Shown here: positions 35,862-43,822 of the stretch, in pieces
Layout of the letters: every line of letters starts with the position of its first letter
Numbering within the stretch: position 1 is the stretch's first letter
Virus record (IMG/VR): IMGVR_UViG_3300033148_005005
Coordinates: 1-50,873 of that record
Source of the DNA: a virus
Length of the DNA: 50,873 bases
Strand: one strand, 5' to 3'
Notes under the pieces: model-generated
The model's database searches: none
The model's input: the letters and a program-made list of their open reading frames with translations, nothing else
Told to the model about the DNA's origin: nothing
Program-made: the position numbers and the translations under genes

Positions 35862-36009
35862 TGGTGGTCATGGCAGGACTCGAACCTGCACTTGAATTCA
35901 AAAGGTCTTATGGATTGGTTACCGCCTTCATAGTTTCAAGATATCGGTTGGTAAACCAACCTCATGCGTTTGCCAATGATGGTACTCTCATCAATTCCGC
36001 CACCTGACC
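35862..36009 (-). ncRNA. tRNA-Leu-like leader RNA with insertions (no clear anticodon)
   Basis: The 148-nt minus-strand RNA has intact tRNA ends: acceptor arms GGTCAGG/CATGACC pair at six of seven positions, then A and CCA. The T arm is GCAGG-TTCGAGT-CCTGC. Position 8-9 is TG, and the D stem is GCG/CGC with leucine-type AATTGG. The D loop, however, carries an 18-nt extra piece folding as TGATG/CATCA. The anticodon region is replaced by about 70 nt with two competing helices, GGTTGG/CCAACC and TTGGTT(T)ACC/GGTAACCAA. No seven-base anticodon loop is evident. It starts about four bases downstream of the expected start site of a strong leftward promoter. It may be a decayed tRNA, a tRNA mimic or a regulatory leader. 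Confidence 0.6.
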
Positions 36010-36013
36010 AATG

Positions 36014-36027
36014 TGTATATTTATACA
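36014..36027. promoter_or_regulatory. Operator: TGTATA-N2-TATACA palindrome
   Basis: TGTATATTTATACA covers the -10 box of the leftward promoter for the tRNA-like RNA and recombination operon. It is the same motif that overlaps the two other leftward promoters of this genome. It lies beside the start of the helix-turn-helix gene at 36087, a candidate binder. Confidence 0.6.
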
Positions 36028-36048
36028 GGTGTGTTGAGAAAATGTCAA
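36020..36048 (-). promoter_or_regulatory. Strong leftward sigma-70 promoter for the tRNA-like RNA and recombination operon
   Basis: On the minus strand: TTGACA (36048-36043), a 17-base spacer, then TATAAA (36025-36020). The expected start near 36013 is only a few bases before the tRNA-like RNA. The -10 box is inside the operator palindrome. Confidence 0.75.
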
Positions 36049-36062
36049 ATATAGTTTATCAT
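36034..36062 (+). promoter_or_regulatory. Rightward promoter facing the regulator and replication genes
   Basis: TTGAGA (36034-36039), a 17-base spacer, then TATCAT (36057-36062), each box five of six. It overlaps the leftward promoter, forming a divergent switch. The leader to the GTG start is about 20 bases. Confidence 0.5.
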
Positions 36063-36086
36063 TGGTTCTCGAATTAGGAGGTGAAC

Positions 36087-36368
36087 GTGGAAAACGATAA
36101 AGACACATGCCCTGAATGCGGCTCAGATCTCACTGAGATCAATCGTGACGGGGTTTCGCCAGCAAAGATGGTAATTGATGCATTCGGTGACATTAAGAAG
36201 CTATCTGAAGCCACTGGCATTGATAAGACAGCAATATATCGCTGGACTTACCCGAAAGATAAGCATGGCAGCAATGGCAGAATCCCGTCAAGCCAGCAAT
36301 CTAAAATACTAAAGGCAGCAAAAAGCCTTGGCATTAAACTGAAACCAGAACAATTGGTGGATGTATGA
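36087..36368 (+). CDS. Regulator with short zinc knuckle and carph-isopro/Cro-like helix-turn-helix
   Basis: A 93-residue protein. I choose the GTG at 36087, five bases after AGGAGG, over the GTG overlapping that site. Residues 6-12 hold a C-P-E-C-G pair. From about residue 25 the chain reads as a helix-turn-helix: KMVIDAFGDIKKLSEATGID, then TAIYRW, a loop and IPSSQQSKILKAAKSLGIKL. This pattern is typical of short phage and prophage DNA-binding proteins. It adjoins a TGTATA operator and divergent promoters, so it is the leading candidate to bind that operator. Confidence 0.75.
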   Translation: MENDKDTCPECGSDLTEINRDGVSPAKMVIDAFGDIKKLSEATGIDKTAIYRWTYPKDKHGSNGRIPSSQQSKILKAAKSLGIKLKPEQLVDV

Positions 36369-36637
36369 GTAAAATAAATAATCATCTGATCGAGGAAGAT
36401 AAGAGATTAGTCTGGGGTTTGCTAAAACTTCGCGATGATCTTAGAAAAGAAAGCGTAGCTGTCGCAAAAAGAATGCTTGAAATAAAAAAAGAATTAAGGA
36501 ATTTATCTGATTTAAAAATAGCAGAAAAGTTTGAAGTCGCTAATGTAGCTATTGGCCGACAACAAAGAATGTTTACGCAACACATCAAACATGTTGCAGT
36601 TGAAAATAAAACTAACGAGGTTAATCAAAATGTCTAG
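36365..36637 (+). CDS. Small basic protein with possible helix-turn-helix
   Basis: A 90-residue protein whose ATG overlaps the previous stop (ATGA). Long basic helices ([25 protein letters not shown]) precede a segment, [20 protein letters not shown], that fits a helix-turn-helix ([15 protein letters not shown]). It overlaps SSB by eight bases. I recognise no family; a second regulator is plausible. Confidence 0.62.
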   Translation: MSKINNHLIEEDKRLVWGLLKLRDDLRKESVAVAKRMLEIKKELRNLSDLKIAEKFEVANVAIGRQQRMFTQHIKHVAVENKTNEVNQNV

Positions 36638-37133
36638 AGGCGTAAATAAAGTAATTTTAGTGGGTAACTGTGGCAAAGATCCTGAAACAAGATATGCCCC
36701 ATCAGGTGCAGCAGTTACGAATATTTCAATCGCAACAACTGAAAGCTGGAAAGATAAAAATTCTGGTGAACGTCAAGATAAAACTGAGTGGCATAACATC
36801 GTTTTCTTTGGTCGCTTGGCTGAAATTGCTGGTGAGTATTTAAAGAAGGGCGCACAGGTTTATGTTGAAGGCTCATTGGTTACTGAAAAGTGGACTGATA
36901 AAGAAGGCAATGATCGTTACACCACAAAAATCAAAGCACTCAATATGCAAATGTTAGGTGGTAATCAAGATCAGTCTGGTGGTGGTAATCAAGGCGCTGG
37001 TCAACAGCAAAGTAATAATCAACAACAAAGCAATCAACAGCAGCAACAAAATAATAGTCAACAAGCGGCGCAACCAACTCGCGCATTTAGTGGTGCAGAC
37101 GATAATGCATTTGACGATGACATACCGTTCTGA
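36630..37133 (+). CDS. ssb: Single-stranded DNA-binding protein
   Basis: A 167-residue SSB. I use the ATG at 36630, giving [19 protein letters not shown]; the frame is open further upstream but lacks a sensible start. The OB-fold motifs are clear: [52 protein letters not shown] and a GNDRYTTKI strand (residues 1-110). A Gln/Asn-rich linker (115-150) follows, and the acidic tip DDDIPF that binds host replication partners is intact. It protects ssDNA made by the helicase and exonuclease. Confidence 0.95.
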   Translation: MSRGVNKVILVGNCGKDPETRYAPSGAAVTNISIATTESWKDKNSGERQDKTEWHNIVFFGRLAEIAGEYLKKGAQVYVEGSLVTEKWTDKEGNDRYTTKIKALNMQMLGGNQDQSGGGNQGAGQQQSNNQQQSNQQQQQNNSQQAAQPTRAFSGADDNAFDDDIPF

Positions 37134-37153
37134 TATCCCTTTCTTGAAATATA

Positions 37154-37190
37154 TTCCTTCCGGTGTTATTGTGTTTTAACATCGGAGGAA
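37154..37190 (+). promoter_or_regulatory. RNA hairpin burying the HNH gene's ribosome site
   Basis: TTCCTTCCGGTGTT (37154-37167) pairs with AACATCGGAGGAA (37178-37190) as 13 pairs with one bulged T and one G-U pair; the loop is 10 nt. The whole Shine-Dalgarno CGGAGGAA is in the 3' strand, and the ATG is at 37193. No T tract follows, so it is not a terminator. Comparable hairpins silence homing endonuclease genes in T4 early transcripts. Confidence 0.72.
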
Positions 37191-37192
37191 TT

Positions 37193-37621
37193 ATGAAATA
37201 TTGCAATATATGCGAAACAGAAAAAGATGAATCTGCGTTCGGTAAGCGATCTGCATCAAAGGATGGTTTATCAAGTAGATGTAAGACTTGCCAGAAAGTT
37301 TATGATAAAGCCAGGTCAAAAGATAAATACAGAGAAGAGCAGCGCAGAATATATGCCCAAACAGAAGAGGGCAAGCTTGCTGGAAATAAAGCAAAAGCTG
37401 AATGGCGCAAAAAGAACCCAAATAAAGCAAAAGCACATGCCGTTATAAGTCGAGCAGTTAGATCCGGCAATCTAATTAGATTGCCTTGTGAAAAATGTGA
37501 GGCTGTAGATAGTATTCATGCTCACCACGATGATTATTTAAAACCTCTAAATATTCGTTGGCTATGTGCTGCTTGTCATCATCAATGGCACGCTGAAAAC
37601 GGCGAGGCATTGAACCCTTGA
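37193..37621 (+). CDS. HNH endonuclease
   Basis: A 142-residue protein; the ATG at 37193 follows a perfect but sequestered GGAGGAA. N-terminal zinc pairs C4-x2-C7 and C-K-T-C near 36 hold a small finger. A basic helical linker follows (about 45-85). The C-terminal HNH core reads CEKCEAVDSIHAHHDDYLKP, then IRWLCAACHHQWH, with two Cys pairs and H-H-D. It is probably a free-standing homing-type nuclease or packaging helper. A paralogue lies on the other strand at 45339-45818. Confidence 0.85.
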   Translation: MKYCNICETEKDESAFGKRSASKDGLSSRCKTCQKVYDKARSKDKYREEQRRIYAQTEEGKLAGNKAKAEWRKKNPNKAKAHAVISRAVRSGNLIRLPCEKCEAVDSIHAHHDDYLKPLNIRWLCAACHHQWHAENGEALNP

Positions 37622-37806
37622 TCTTCACTAAAAAAGGAAAGTATTATGAAGTGTCCAAGGAAGGATACACGGTATGCATGACAGGTGTTGGTGATAACTT
37701 AACGTTCACGGCCTGGCATAAAAATAAAACGATAGGCATGTTTAATGAGCCGACTAAAGCAAGATCGTGTTGCGAAAAACATTATGAGGAAAATAAAAAT
37801 GTGTGA
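37618..37806 (+). CDS. Small conserved-type phage protein
   Basis: A 62-residue protein starting with TTG that overlaps the HNH stop. Sequence (IFTKKGKYYEVSKEGYTVCM, then AWHKNKTIGMFNEPTKARSCCEKHYEE) looks like a compact beta-alpha phage domain I have seen in other genomes without a known role. A strong AAGGAAA site at 37635 leads to an ATG in another frame that stops after 11 codons, so translation initiation here is uncertain. Confidence 0.55.
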   Translation: MIFTKKGKYYEVSKEGYTVCMTGVGDNLTFTAWHKNKTIGMFNEPTKARSCCEKHYEENKNV

Positions 37807-37903
37807 GATTGATTTTTTTAGTTTAGATTTCTTTATTATTGCGTGGGCTATTATTGGATGTAGCGCCGCTTCCTTTCTTATTGGGAAATTAAGCAATGGA
37901 TGA
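37799..37903 (+). CDS. Tiny single-span membrane protein
   Basis: A 34-residue protein (MCEIDFFSLDFFIIAWAIIG...) with GAGG nine bases before ATG and a hydrophobic helix from about residue 10 to 29. It overlaps both neighbours. One of six such tiny membrane proteins in this genome. Function unknown. Confidence 0.6.
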   Translation: MCEIDFFSLDFFIIAWAIIGCSAASFLIGKLSNG

Positions 37904-38090
37904 AAATTGCGCGTGTGGAAAAGAGGCCACACAAAAACTAATAATTAAGACTACTCTTCTTAAAGATCGCGGTATGCATGAAGAAGGTGAAACGTGGAAC
38001 TCTAACGGATCTGTTCTTATGTGCGATGGCTGCGCCGATTCTTATTTTGATAAGCTAAAAAAGAATCCGATATCAGGGAGTGATAAATGA
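37896..38090 (+). CDS. Small zinc-binding protein
   Basis: A 64-residue protein with C5-x-C7 (NCACGK) and a later C-D-G-C, giving a four-ligand zinc site framing a short beta hairpin. It overlaps the tiny membrane gene and, by four bases, the helicase (ATGA). Probably a helper of replication or regulation, but no family is recognised. Confidence 0.65.
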   Translation: MDENCACGKEATQKLIIKTTLLKDRGMHEEGETWNSNGSVLMCDGCADSYFDKLKKNPISGSDK

Positions 38091-39499
38091 CTTTGATTTT
38101 AAAAGAAGATCAAGAAGAATTACTTAACGAAGCAAGGCTTTCGCTCCGTGAACACAGAAGGCTTTTGATTCAAGCGGCCACCGGATTTGGAAAAACCGTC
38201 CTGGCTGCTTTCATGTCTAAATCAGTTAACGATAAAGGAAGGCGTTTATATTTTATATGCCATCGTGCGGAATTAATTTATCAGACTCACCTTACTTTTA
38301 ATAAAGTAGGAATTGATCATGGGTTTATTGCTGCTGGATTTACACCGGACTATCAACAACCAATTCAAATATGTTCGATTGATACTTTAAAAAGAAGAAT
38401 AAAAAACATTCCTGAAACTGATATCTGTATATGGGATGAGGCTCACCATCTTGGCGCAAAAGGGTGGTCTGATGTTCAGGATCATTATGATAAGTGTTTT
38501 CATTTGGGGTTGTCTGCGACACCAGATAGATTAGATGGTAAAGGTCTTGGTCAATGGTTTGATAAACTTATTTGTGGGCCATCAATAAGTTGGTTGATAG
38601 AAAACAAAAGACTCTCTGATTACCGATTAATCTCAACACCAGTTGAGCCTGATTTGTCATCTATTAAAACAAGAATGGGTGACTATAAAAAAGACGAGTT
38701 AAATGAAGCTGTCGATAAAGCTGACATCATTGGTGATATCGTTAAACATTATATGAAGTATGCACGTAATAAAAAAACAATTATGTTTGCTGTTAGCGTT
38801 AAGCATTCGCTTCACTTGGTCGAACAATTTAGAGCTAATGGGATTATGGCTGTTCATCTGGATGGCAAGACACCAAAGGACGAAAGAAAAAAAGCTTCGC
38901 GTGCATTTGCTGAAGGACATATTCAGGTGTTAAGTAACGTGGGTTTATTTGGCGAAGGTTACGATCTTGCTGCTCAATCCGGTATGGATGTTAATATCGA
39001 ATGCGTTATTGATGCTGCACCCACTCAATCACTTTCTTTATGTCTTCAGAGATGGGGTCGTGCATTAAGAGCGAAAGATTATCCGGCAATAATTCTTGAT
39101 CATGCAGGTAACTGGAAACGTCACGGATTACCTGATCAGGATCGCGAGTGGACTCTTGAAGGCAGTAAAGGCCAAGGTAAAAAGAAAACAGATGAAGAAG
39201 ATGATATTGCTGTTAAACAATGCCCCGAATGTTACGAGGTTCATTTTCCTGCCAAGATATGCCCGAATTGTGGACACGTATATAAAGTTGTTGCTCGAAA
39301 AATTGAAGTTGGTGAAGGCGAGTTAGTTGAGATAGATAAAGACGCATTGAAAAGAGAAGCCAAAAAAGAGCAAGGATCAGCAGGGTCACTTGATGATTTA
39401 ATTGCATTAGGCAAATCGAGAGGGTACAAATCACCCGAACGTTGGGCCGCTCATATATACACAGCTAGAGTAGCTAAACAAAAACAGAGGGTTTCGTAA
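38087..39499 (+). CDS. SF2 DNA/RNA helicase (DEAH box) with zinc ribbon
   Basis: A 470-residue helicase. Motif I ATGFGKT (K36, T37), motif II DEAH (117-120), motif III SAT (143-145) and motif VI QRWGRALR (about 318-325) are all intact. The C-terminal third holds a four-cysteine ribbon (CPEC ... CPNC) and a helical end with ARVAKQKQR. Similar proteins are called phage SF2 or UvsW/RadD-like helicases and remodel branched intermediates or start replication. Starts inside the upstream stop region (ATGA) and ends in TAATG overlap with a tiny membrane gene. Confidence 0.93.
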   Translation: MTLILKEDQEELLNEARLSLREHRRLLIQAATGFGKTVLAAFMSKSVNDKGRRLYFICHRAELIYQTHLTFNKVGIDHGFIAAGFTPDYQQPIQICSIDTLKRRIKNIPETDICIWDEAHHLGAKGWSDVQDHYDKCFHLGLSATPDRLDGKGLGQWFDKLICGPSISWLIENKRLSDYRLISTPVEPDLSSIKTRMGDYKKDELNEAVDKADIIGDIVKHYMKYARNKKTIMFAVSVKHSLHLVEQFRANGIMAVHLDGKTPKDERKKASRAFAEGHIQVLSNVGLFGEGYDLAAQSGMDVNIECVIDAAPTQSLSLCLQRWGRALRAKDYPAIILDHAGNWKRHGLPDQDREWTLEGSKGQGKKKTDEEDDIAVKQCPECYEVHFPAKICPNCGHVYKVVARKIEVGEGELVEIDKDALKREAKKEQGSAGSLDDLIALGKSRGYKSPERWAAHIYTARVAKQKQRVS

Positions 39500-39645
39500 T
39501 GGACGGAATAGGTTTTTTTCTACTTATGTTTATACTTTTATTCCACGACAAAATTCAAAATCTATTTGAGTCATGGATCGAATTAAACAAATCAAAACGA
39601 GAATATTATGAAAGAATCAAACCTTCAAAATCTGATCAGGATTAA
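39499..39645 (+). CDS. Tiny single-span membrane protein
   Basis: A 48-residue protein (MDGIGFFLLMFILLFHDKIQ...). The hydrophobic N-terminus (residues 4-16) is followed by a charged tail (ESWIELNKSKREYYER). It begins in the helicase stop (TAATG) and overlaps the nuclease by 38 bases. Unknown role. Confidence 0.58.
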   Translation: MDGIGFFLLMFILLFHDKIQNLFESWIELNKSKREYYERIKPSKSDQD

Positions 39646-40024
39646 ATTAAGCCAGCTCGGTATTTTAAATTTTAGAAATAATACTGGCATGGGGTGGGCT
39701 GGTAAAGCTGAACGGATTTACAAAAAACAATCAGTGACCGTGTTTCCTGGTGATGTAATTGTAAGAAAAGCTAGGCCATTGCATTCAGGTTTATGTGAAG
39801 GCAGTAGTGATATCATTGGTGTTAAGCCTGTTGTTATTACTCAAGAGATGGTCGGTCAAACAGTGGGTGTTTTTGTTGCGTGTGAAGTTAAAACAAAGAC
39901 AGGGCCGGTAAGAGTAAAACAAAAAACATTTATAGATAACATCAACAAGGCCGGTGGTAATGCTGGTATTGTCCGGTCTGTTGATGATGTTGAAGGGTTT
40001 ATTTCTGATTCTAATATCAACTGA
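39608..40024 (+). CDS. VRR-NUC domain nuclease
   Basis: A 138-residue PD-(D/E)XK-superfamily nuclease. Motifs: an N-terminal helix with FRNNTGMGW, then G-S-S-D-I-I-G near residue 67 carrying the metal-binding Asp, ACEVKTKTG near 96 with the E-x-K pair, and KQKTFIDNINKAGGNAGIVRS at the end. Length and order are those of stand-alone phage VRR-NUC proteins, thought to cut branched DNA; pairing with an SF2 helicase is common. It meets the leftward arm tail to tail with an eight-base overlap. Confidence 0.9.
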   Translation: MKESNLQNLIRIKLSQLGILNFRNNTGMGWAGKAERIYKKQSVTVFPGDVIVRKARPLHSGLCEGSSDIIGVKPVVITQEMVGQTVGVFVACEVKTKTGPVRVKQKTFIDNINKAGGNAGIVRSVDDVEGFISDSNIN

Positions 40025-40274
40025 TATCTGTATTGTATGATCTTAAAATACCGGTTTTATTAACCGATAAATTAAATACGTACTCAAGGCATTTGTCGCC
40101 AGCGTGTTGTTTACAAAACAATTCACCATCTATATTAAATCTAGCTACACGACCACAAATATGACCGTTCCCGTTGAAATAAGATGTCCCGTGAGAATCG
40201 ACTTCTTTAGAACATCTTTCTTTGCCGCTGTGTTTATAGTTTTGTTTTGGTAAGGGAATCTCTTTTACATTCAT
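40017..40274 (-). CDS. Small Cys/His-rich protein
   Basis: An 85-residue protein. I use the ATG at 40274, six bases after AAGGA; the ATG at 40280 abuts the ribosome site. It holds several potential zinc ligands (ERCSKE; GHICGRVARF; ELFCKQHAGDKC). It is last in the leftward early arm. Function unknown. Confidence 0.6.
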   Translation of the reverse strand: MNVKEIPLPKQNYKHSGKERCSKEVDSHGTSYFNGNGHICGRVARFNIDGELFCKQHAGDKCLEYVFNLSVNKTGILRSYNTDIS

Positions 40275-40283
40275 AATCATTCC

Positions 40284-41057
40284 TTATTTCTCCATATCTC
40301 TAATTACAATAGGGCATTTTTCAATGTCCTTTATTGTGCAATTAAAAATAGATTCTCTTTCTTCGCCTTGGTCATCTTCATCAAGGTGCTGGCAATTGAT
40401 CTGACAATCAACCGGAATTGTTATTTTATTATAGATGTATCTTGGTGATCCATCGATAGCAGGAAATTTAAAATTAGCTATAAACCTAGTTTTTTTATCA
40501 AACTCATAACTTAACGGAATGAATACTGGATCTGATACTCCTTCTAACACACCGCTTCTGTGGTATATTTCTGATAGAACCCAACCACCAGGCACTCTTG
40601 TAATAACTCTGTCAGCTGTTGTTATTGATTCAAGAAGACCCATATTATGCATGTCTTCATTTGTTTCTGATTCGTTGTCTTGAGAAGCAGCAACGGCTTC
40701 TTCTAATAATTCTAATACAAAGTTAATGCACTTATCATTCGTCCCTTGTCTCACTTCGATAGATACGTTTAATTCATCACCAATCTGGTGAACTATGTTC
40801 ATCGCTATTTTTTCTAATATTTTTGGGTCTTTCATTGTTTTCCTCTCCTTACTTAACTGGGTTGGGGTGGTTAACTCGTCATACCAATCCATTTCCCATG
40901 AGTTCAAGTCTCTTAATTCGGGTTTGTGGAGCGGTTTTCTTGCTAAATGAAGAAACGCCTCTTTTAAGCTGTCCCCAAATCCAGCCTCATCTATCTTTAG
41001 ATTTCTAAATCCATGCTCTGTTGCCATTACTTGGTTTCCATCTATCTGATAGTTCAT
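40284..41057 (-). CDS. Hypothetical protein, possibly two genes read as one
   Basis: A 257-residue frame. Residues 1-74 are charged (GDSLKEAFLHLARKPLHKPE). Residue 75 is a methionine preceded by an excellent ribosome site (AAGGAGAGG at about 40841-40849), so a separate 183-residue product from 40835 is very likely. That second part has a helical N-terminus (PKILEKIAMNIVHQIGDEL) and a beta-rich end with DCQINCQHLDEDDQGE. I recognise neither part. A lost stop codon or genuine dual start would explain the layout. Confidence 0.55.
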   Translation of the reverse strand: MNYQIDGNQVMATEHGFRNLKIDEAGFGDSLKEAFLHLARKPLHKPELRDLNSWEMDWYDELTTPTQLSKERKTMKDPKILEKIAMNIVHQIGDELNVSIEVRQGTNDKCINFVLELLEEAVAASQDNESETNEDMHNMGLLESITTADRVITRVPGGWVLSEIYHRSGVLEGVSDPVFIPLSYEFDKKTRFIANFKFPAIDGSPRYIYNKITIPVDCQINCQHLDEDDQGEERESIFNCTIKDIEKCPIVIRDMEK

Positions 41058-41085
41058 TTTCTCACCTCATTTAAAATTAGTTTAA

Positions 41086-43791
41086 TTAACCTTGTTTAAA
41101 TAATTCAAGTGGTAACTCTACCGCTCGACTTCTTATGCCTGGTGCAAAATATTTCACATCTGATATTTCTGTGTGATATAAATCTTTCAATGGCCTTGAC
41201 CAATCGCTTGACCATGCTGTTGACGCAAGTAGCTCACGCATTGGCTGGCAATTATTAGCTATGTAAACAGAATTAAAATCAACAATAATTCCGTGTCGTC
41301 TAAGCTCTCTGTCGGCTGACACTTGACTGATGATATCAATGTCTTTGCTGGCGCATAAAATCAATTCACCAATTGAAACATCATGATAACCTTTATCGTC
41401 TTCTGTTCTGATTCTTCTGGTAACAATGTATTCAAGTAAACGTTGTTCATCTTGTCGATTAATAACATCAGTGTGTTCAGTCCAATCTTTTTTACCCATC
41501 CATTCTTCAGCTTCTTCAGGGCTGATCTTTTTAACTGAGTGACATAAATAATAACCAGCCAGTAACGTACCAATTTGATCAGCTAATCTTCGTGATCCGA
41601 AAGTACGGGTGGCCGCATCAATAAATGAGGTGCAATTGTGTTGAAGAACCTGCATGTATCTAACAGATCTCGATAACATTTTTGCAGAATATTCTTTATT
41701 AAAAGTTGACCGTATTTCTTTATCAAGTGAATCGTATTTATCTTTTGCGCCATCTGATTTATCAGCTCTCAATATCAGTTTATTGATTCTTGATTCATCA
41801 GCGTAATCTTTCATTGATGTATTGATTGAACTAAAACAAAAACAAGATCTAATACTGAATGACATGCTGCTACCAGACTGACCACCTTTAATTATTTTAC
41901 CGCCACTAGATGAAACTCTAGCTAATGATAAAACAGATTTCATTCTCCTTGCTCCTGCTTCATCTTCAGCTTCAGCTTCATCGAAAACAACAGGTCTTGC
42001 GTCTTGGCTTATTTCTTGTCTAACGCCTGCCTCAGTGCTGTTACCTTCCATTTGAAGCGCCATTCCACCAACTACTTCGCTGATGATGTTTTTCAAAACT
42101 GTAGACTTACCTGATCCTGATGGCCCTGTTACCCATATATGAGGTCGCCATTCCAATATTCCACATACTGGCGCAACAACACACCAGCCAGCCATTAAAG
42201 CGGCTGACAGAGGATTCTCCCATGACAATGATTCTGACATCGATACCAGTTTATGCGCTTCTTTGTTAGTGGCTGGAGTTTCAAGTTTTACAGATAACTC
42301 AGATTGGTTTTCGTAAATATATTTACTTGATACGTTTCTTGGTGATGTCTCAACACCATCAACATAACAGCGTGAACCTAAATGCAAAACAGCGCGACCA
42401 TCATCTTCCCAAGCGCCGCGTCCACGTAATAATTCGTGTGGATCAAACAAGCCTTTATTGTATGATCGACCAATCAAAGCATTAACAGCCTGATCTAAAT
42501 CAAAACCTGTTTTTTGTGGATATTCAATTTCCCAATGGTTGGCTGAAGCAATTGCAAATAAATTATTCTTTGTATGCTGTGACGCTGATAAAGCAACTAA
42601 CTGTTGCGATCTATCTGGTAAATAATAAAATATATTTCGATTAAAACCTAACACACGAAACGGTAAATTATTTTCATCTGTTTTGTCTTCCTCATTCGAT
42701 TCATATTGCTCTGAAAAATCAGGCTGTTCATTATAATCTTCTTCTGGCTCTGGTTCAGGTTCATGTTCTTGTTCTGGCTGCGGCGCATTGAATTCAACGA
42801 TGTGTTTTTTGGCCCATTCAATAACGTCATCAGATGACATACCTTCTGCTTCAGCATCAGCAAGATCCCATCCTTTTTCTTTATCAGGATCAATCGTTGT
42901 GTGTTTAATTGATTCAACACCGGCTTCAGTGAGATAGTGAACCAAGCCTTTTTTCTTTTCAGTGCCTAAAACACAATCGGTTCCAGGCTGGTCGTTGTCA
43001 ACCATTATTAATACACGTCTTCCTTTTAGGACAGACCAATCAGTTTTGTTAACTACCTGAGTGCCACCACTCCAAGCGACACACGTATAATGCATTCCCA
43101 ATAATCGTTTGGCCGCATCACTGGCTTTTTCACCTTCAGTAATTACTATTGGTTTATTTTCTGGCAACTCTTCAGCGCCATAAAGCGTTCTTGGTTCTGG
43201 AAAACTGTAATGACAAAACGTTTCAGATCCATTAGGTAATTTACACCACATTATTGAAGGATTAATTTTCGTGTCGTCACCAAAATCAATTCTAAGTACA
43301 TAACCCAACAATTCACCGACTTCGTTCTTGTATGGAAAAACCATCGATGGCGTATAGGTCGTGAATTTTTCGCGTTTTGGATTATAGATATTAGGTGTTT
43401 TTTTGCCAGCAATAAACTGGTGTACATCAGCTGGTATCGGCATAATAGGAGTGATGCCTTCATACGGGTCTTTAACATCTATTTTTTTAGACTGTCGTTT
43501 TTTAGGCGCATTATCATCTGATGTTTTTTCACCCCCTAATATTTTACAAGCACTAACAAAATCAACTTGGTCGTAATCCATAACAAAATCAATTTGATCA
43601 CCATGAGCGCCGCAGCCGAAACAATGATAAAACCCTTTTTCTGGCACAACACGAAACGATGGTGTCTTTTCGCCATGAAAAGGACAACACGCCTCAAACT
43701 CATTACCGTTCTTTTTTAATTTTATATATCCTGATATCACGTCCACGAGAGGACGATCAGAACATATCTGATCAGCGTCATACTTTGGCAT
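41086..43791 (-). CDS. DNA primase-helicase (CHC2 zinc, Toprim, P-loop ATPase)
   Basis: A 901-residue replication protein. The CHC2 zinc domain has C36-x2-H39 and C57-x2-C60. Residues about 80-160 form a linker. Toprim catalysis is marked by E219 in VITEGEKASD and by VDNDQPGTD near 262. An acidic linker (about 325-370) follows, then a DUF927-like ATPase with Walker A GPSGSGKST (K562), FDEAEAEDEAGARR and a sensor region. It should prime and unwind DNA for host polymerase, because no phage polymerase is recognised. Most downstream large gene of the leftward early arm. Confidence 0.92.
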   Translation of the reverse strand: MPKYDADQICSDRPLVDVISGYIKLKKNGNEFEACCPFHGEKTPSFRVVPEKGFYHCFGCGAHGDQIDFVMDYDQVDFVSACKILGGEKTSDDNAPKKRQSKKIDVKDPYEGITPIMPIPADVHQFIAGKKTPNIYNPKREKFTTYTPSMVFPYKNEVGELLGYVLRIDFGDDTKINPSIMWCKLPNGSETFCHYSFPEPRTLYGAEELPENKPIVITEGEKASDAAKRLLGMHYTCVAWSGGTQVVNKTDWSVLKGRRVLIMVDNDQPGTDCVLGTEKKKGLVHYLTEAGVESIKHTTIDPDKEKGWDLADAEAEGMSSDDVIEWAKKHIVEFNAPQPEQEHEPEPEPEEDYNEQPDFSEQYESNEEDKTDENNLPFRVLGFNRNIFYYLPDRSQQLVALSASQHTKNNLFAIASANHWEIEYPQKTGFDLDQAVNALIGRSYNKGLFDPHELLRGRGAWEDDGRAVLHLGSRCYVDGVETSPRNVSSKYIYENQSELSVKLETPATNKEAHKLVSMSESLSWENPLSAALMAGWCVVAPVCGILEWRPHIWVTGPSGSGKSTVLKNIISEVVGGMALQMEGNSTEAGVRQEISQDARPVVFDEAEAEDEAGARRMKSVLSLARVSSSGGKIIKGGQSGSSMSFSIRSCFCFSSINTSMKDYADESRINKLILRADKSDGAKDKYDSLDKEIRSTFNKEYSAKMLSRSVRYMQVLQHNCTSFIDAATRTFGSRRLADQIGTLLAGYYLCHSVKKISPEEAEEWMGKKDWTEHTDVINRQDEQRLLEYIVTRRIRTEDDKGYHDVSIGELILCASKDIDIISQVSADRELRRHGIIVDFNSVYIANNCQPMRELLASTAWSSDWSRPLKDLYHTEISDVKYFAPGIRSRAVELPLELFKQG

Positions 43792-43822
43792 TTACTCTTC
43801 TCCGAAAATACTACTAGAAAAT

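Noticed and set aside
35862-36009. Ordinary tRNA-Leu gene
   Set aside because: It is about 60 nt too long and no five-pair stem with a seven-base anticodon loop could be drawn. It was therefore reported as tRNA-like.
35862-36009. tmRNA or group I intron in tRNA-Leu
   Set aside because: Far too short for either, and no tag reading frame or intron core was seen.
36081-36086. GTG at 36081 as the regulator start
   Set aside because: This codon is part of the AGGAGG ribosome site itself. The GTG at 36087 has proper spacing.
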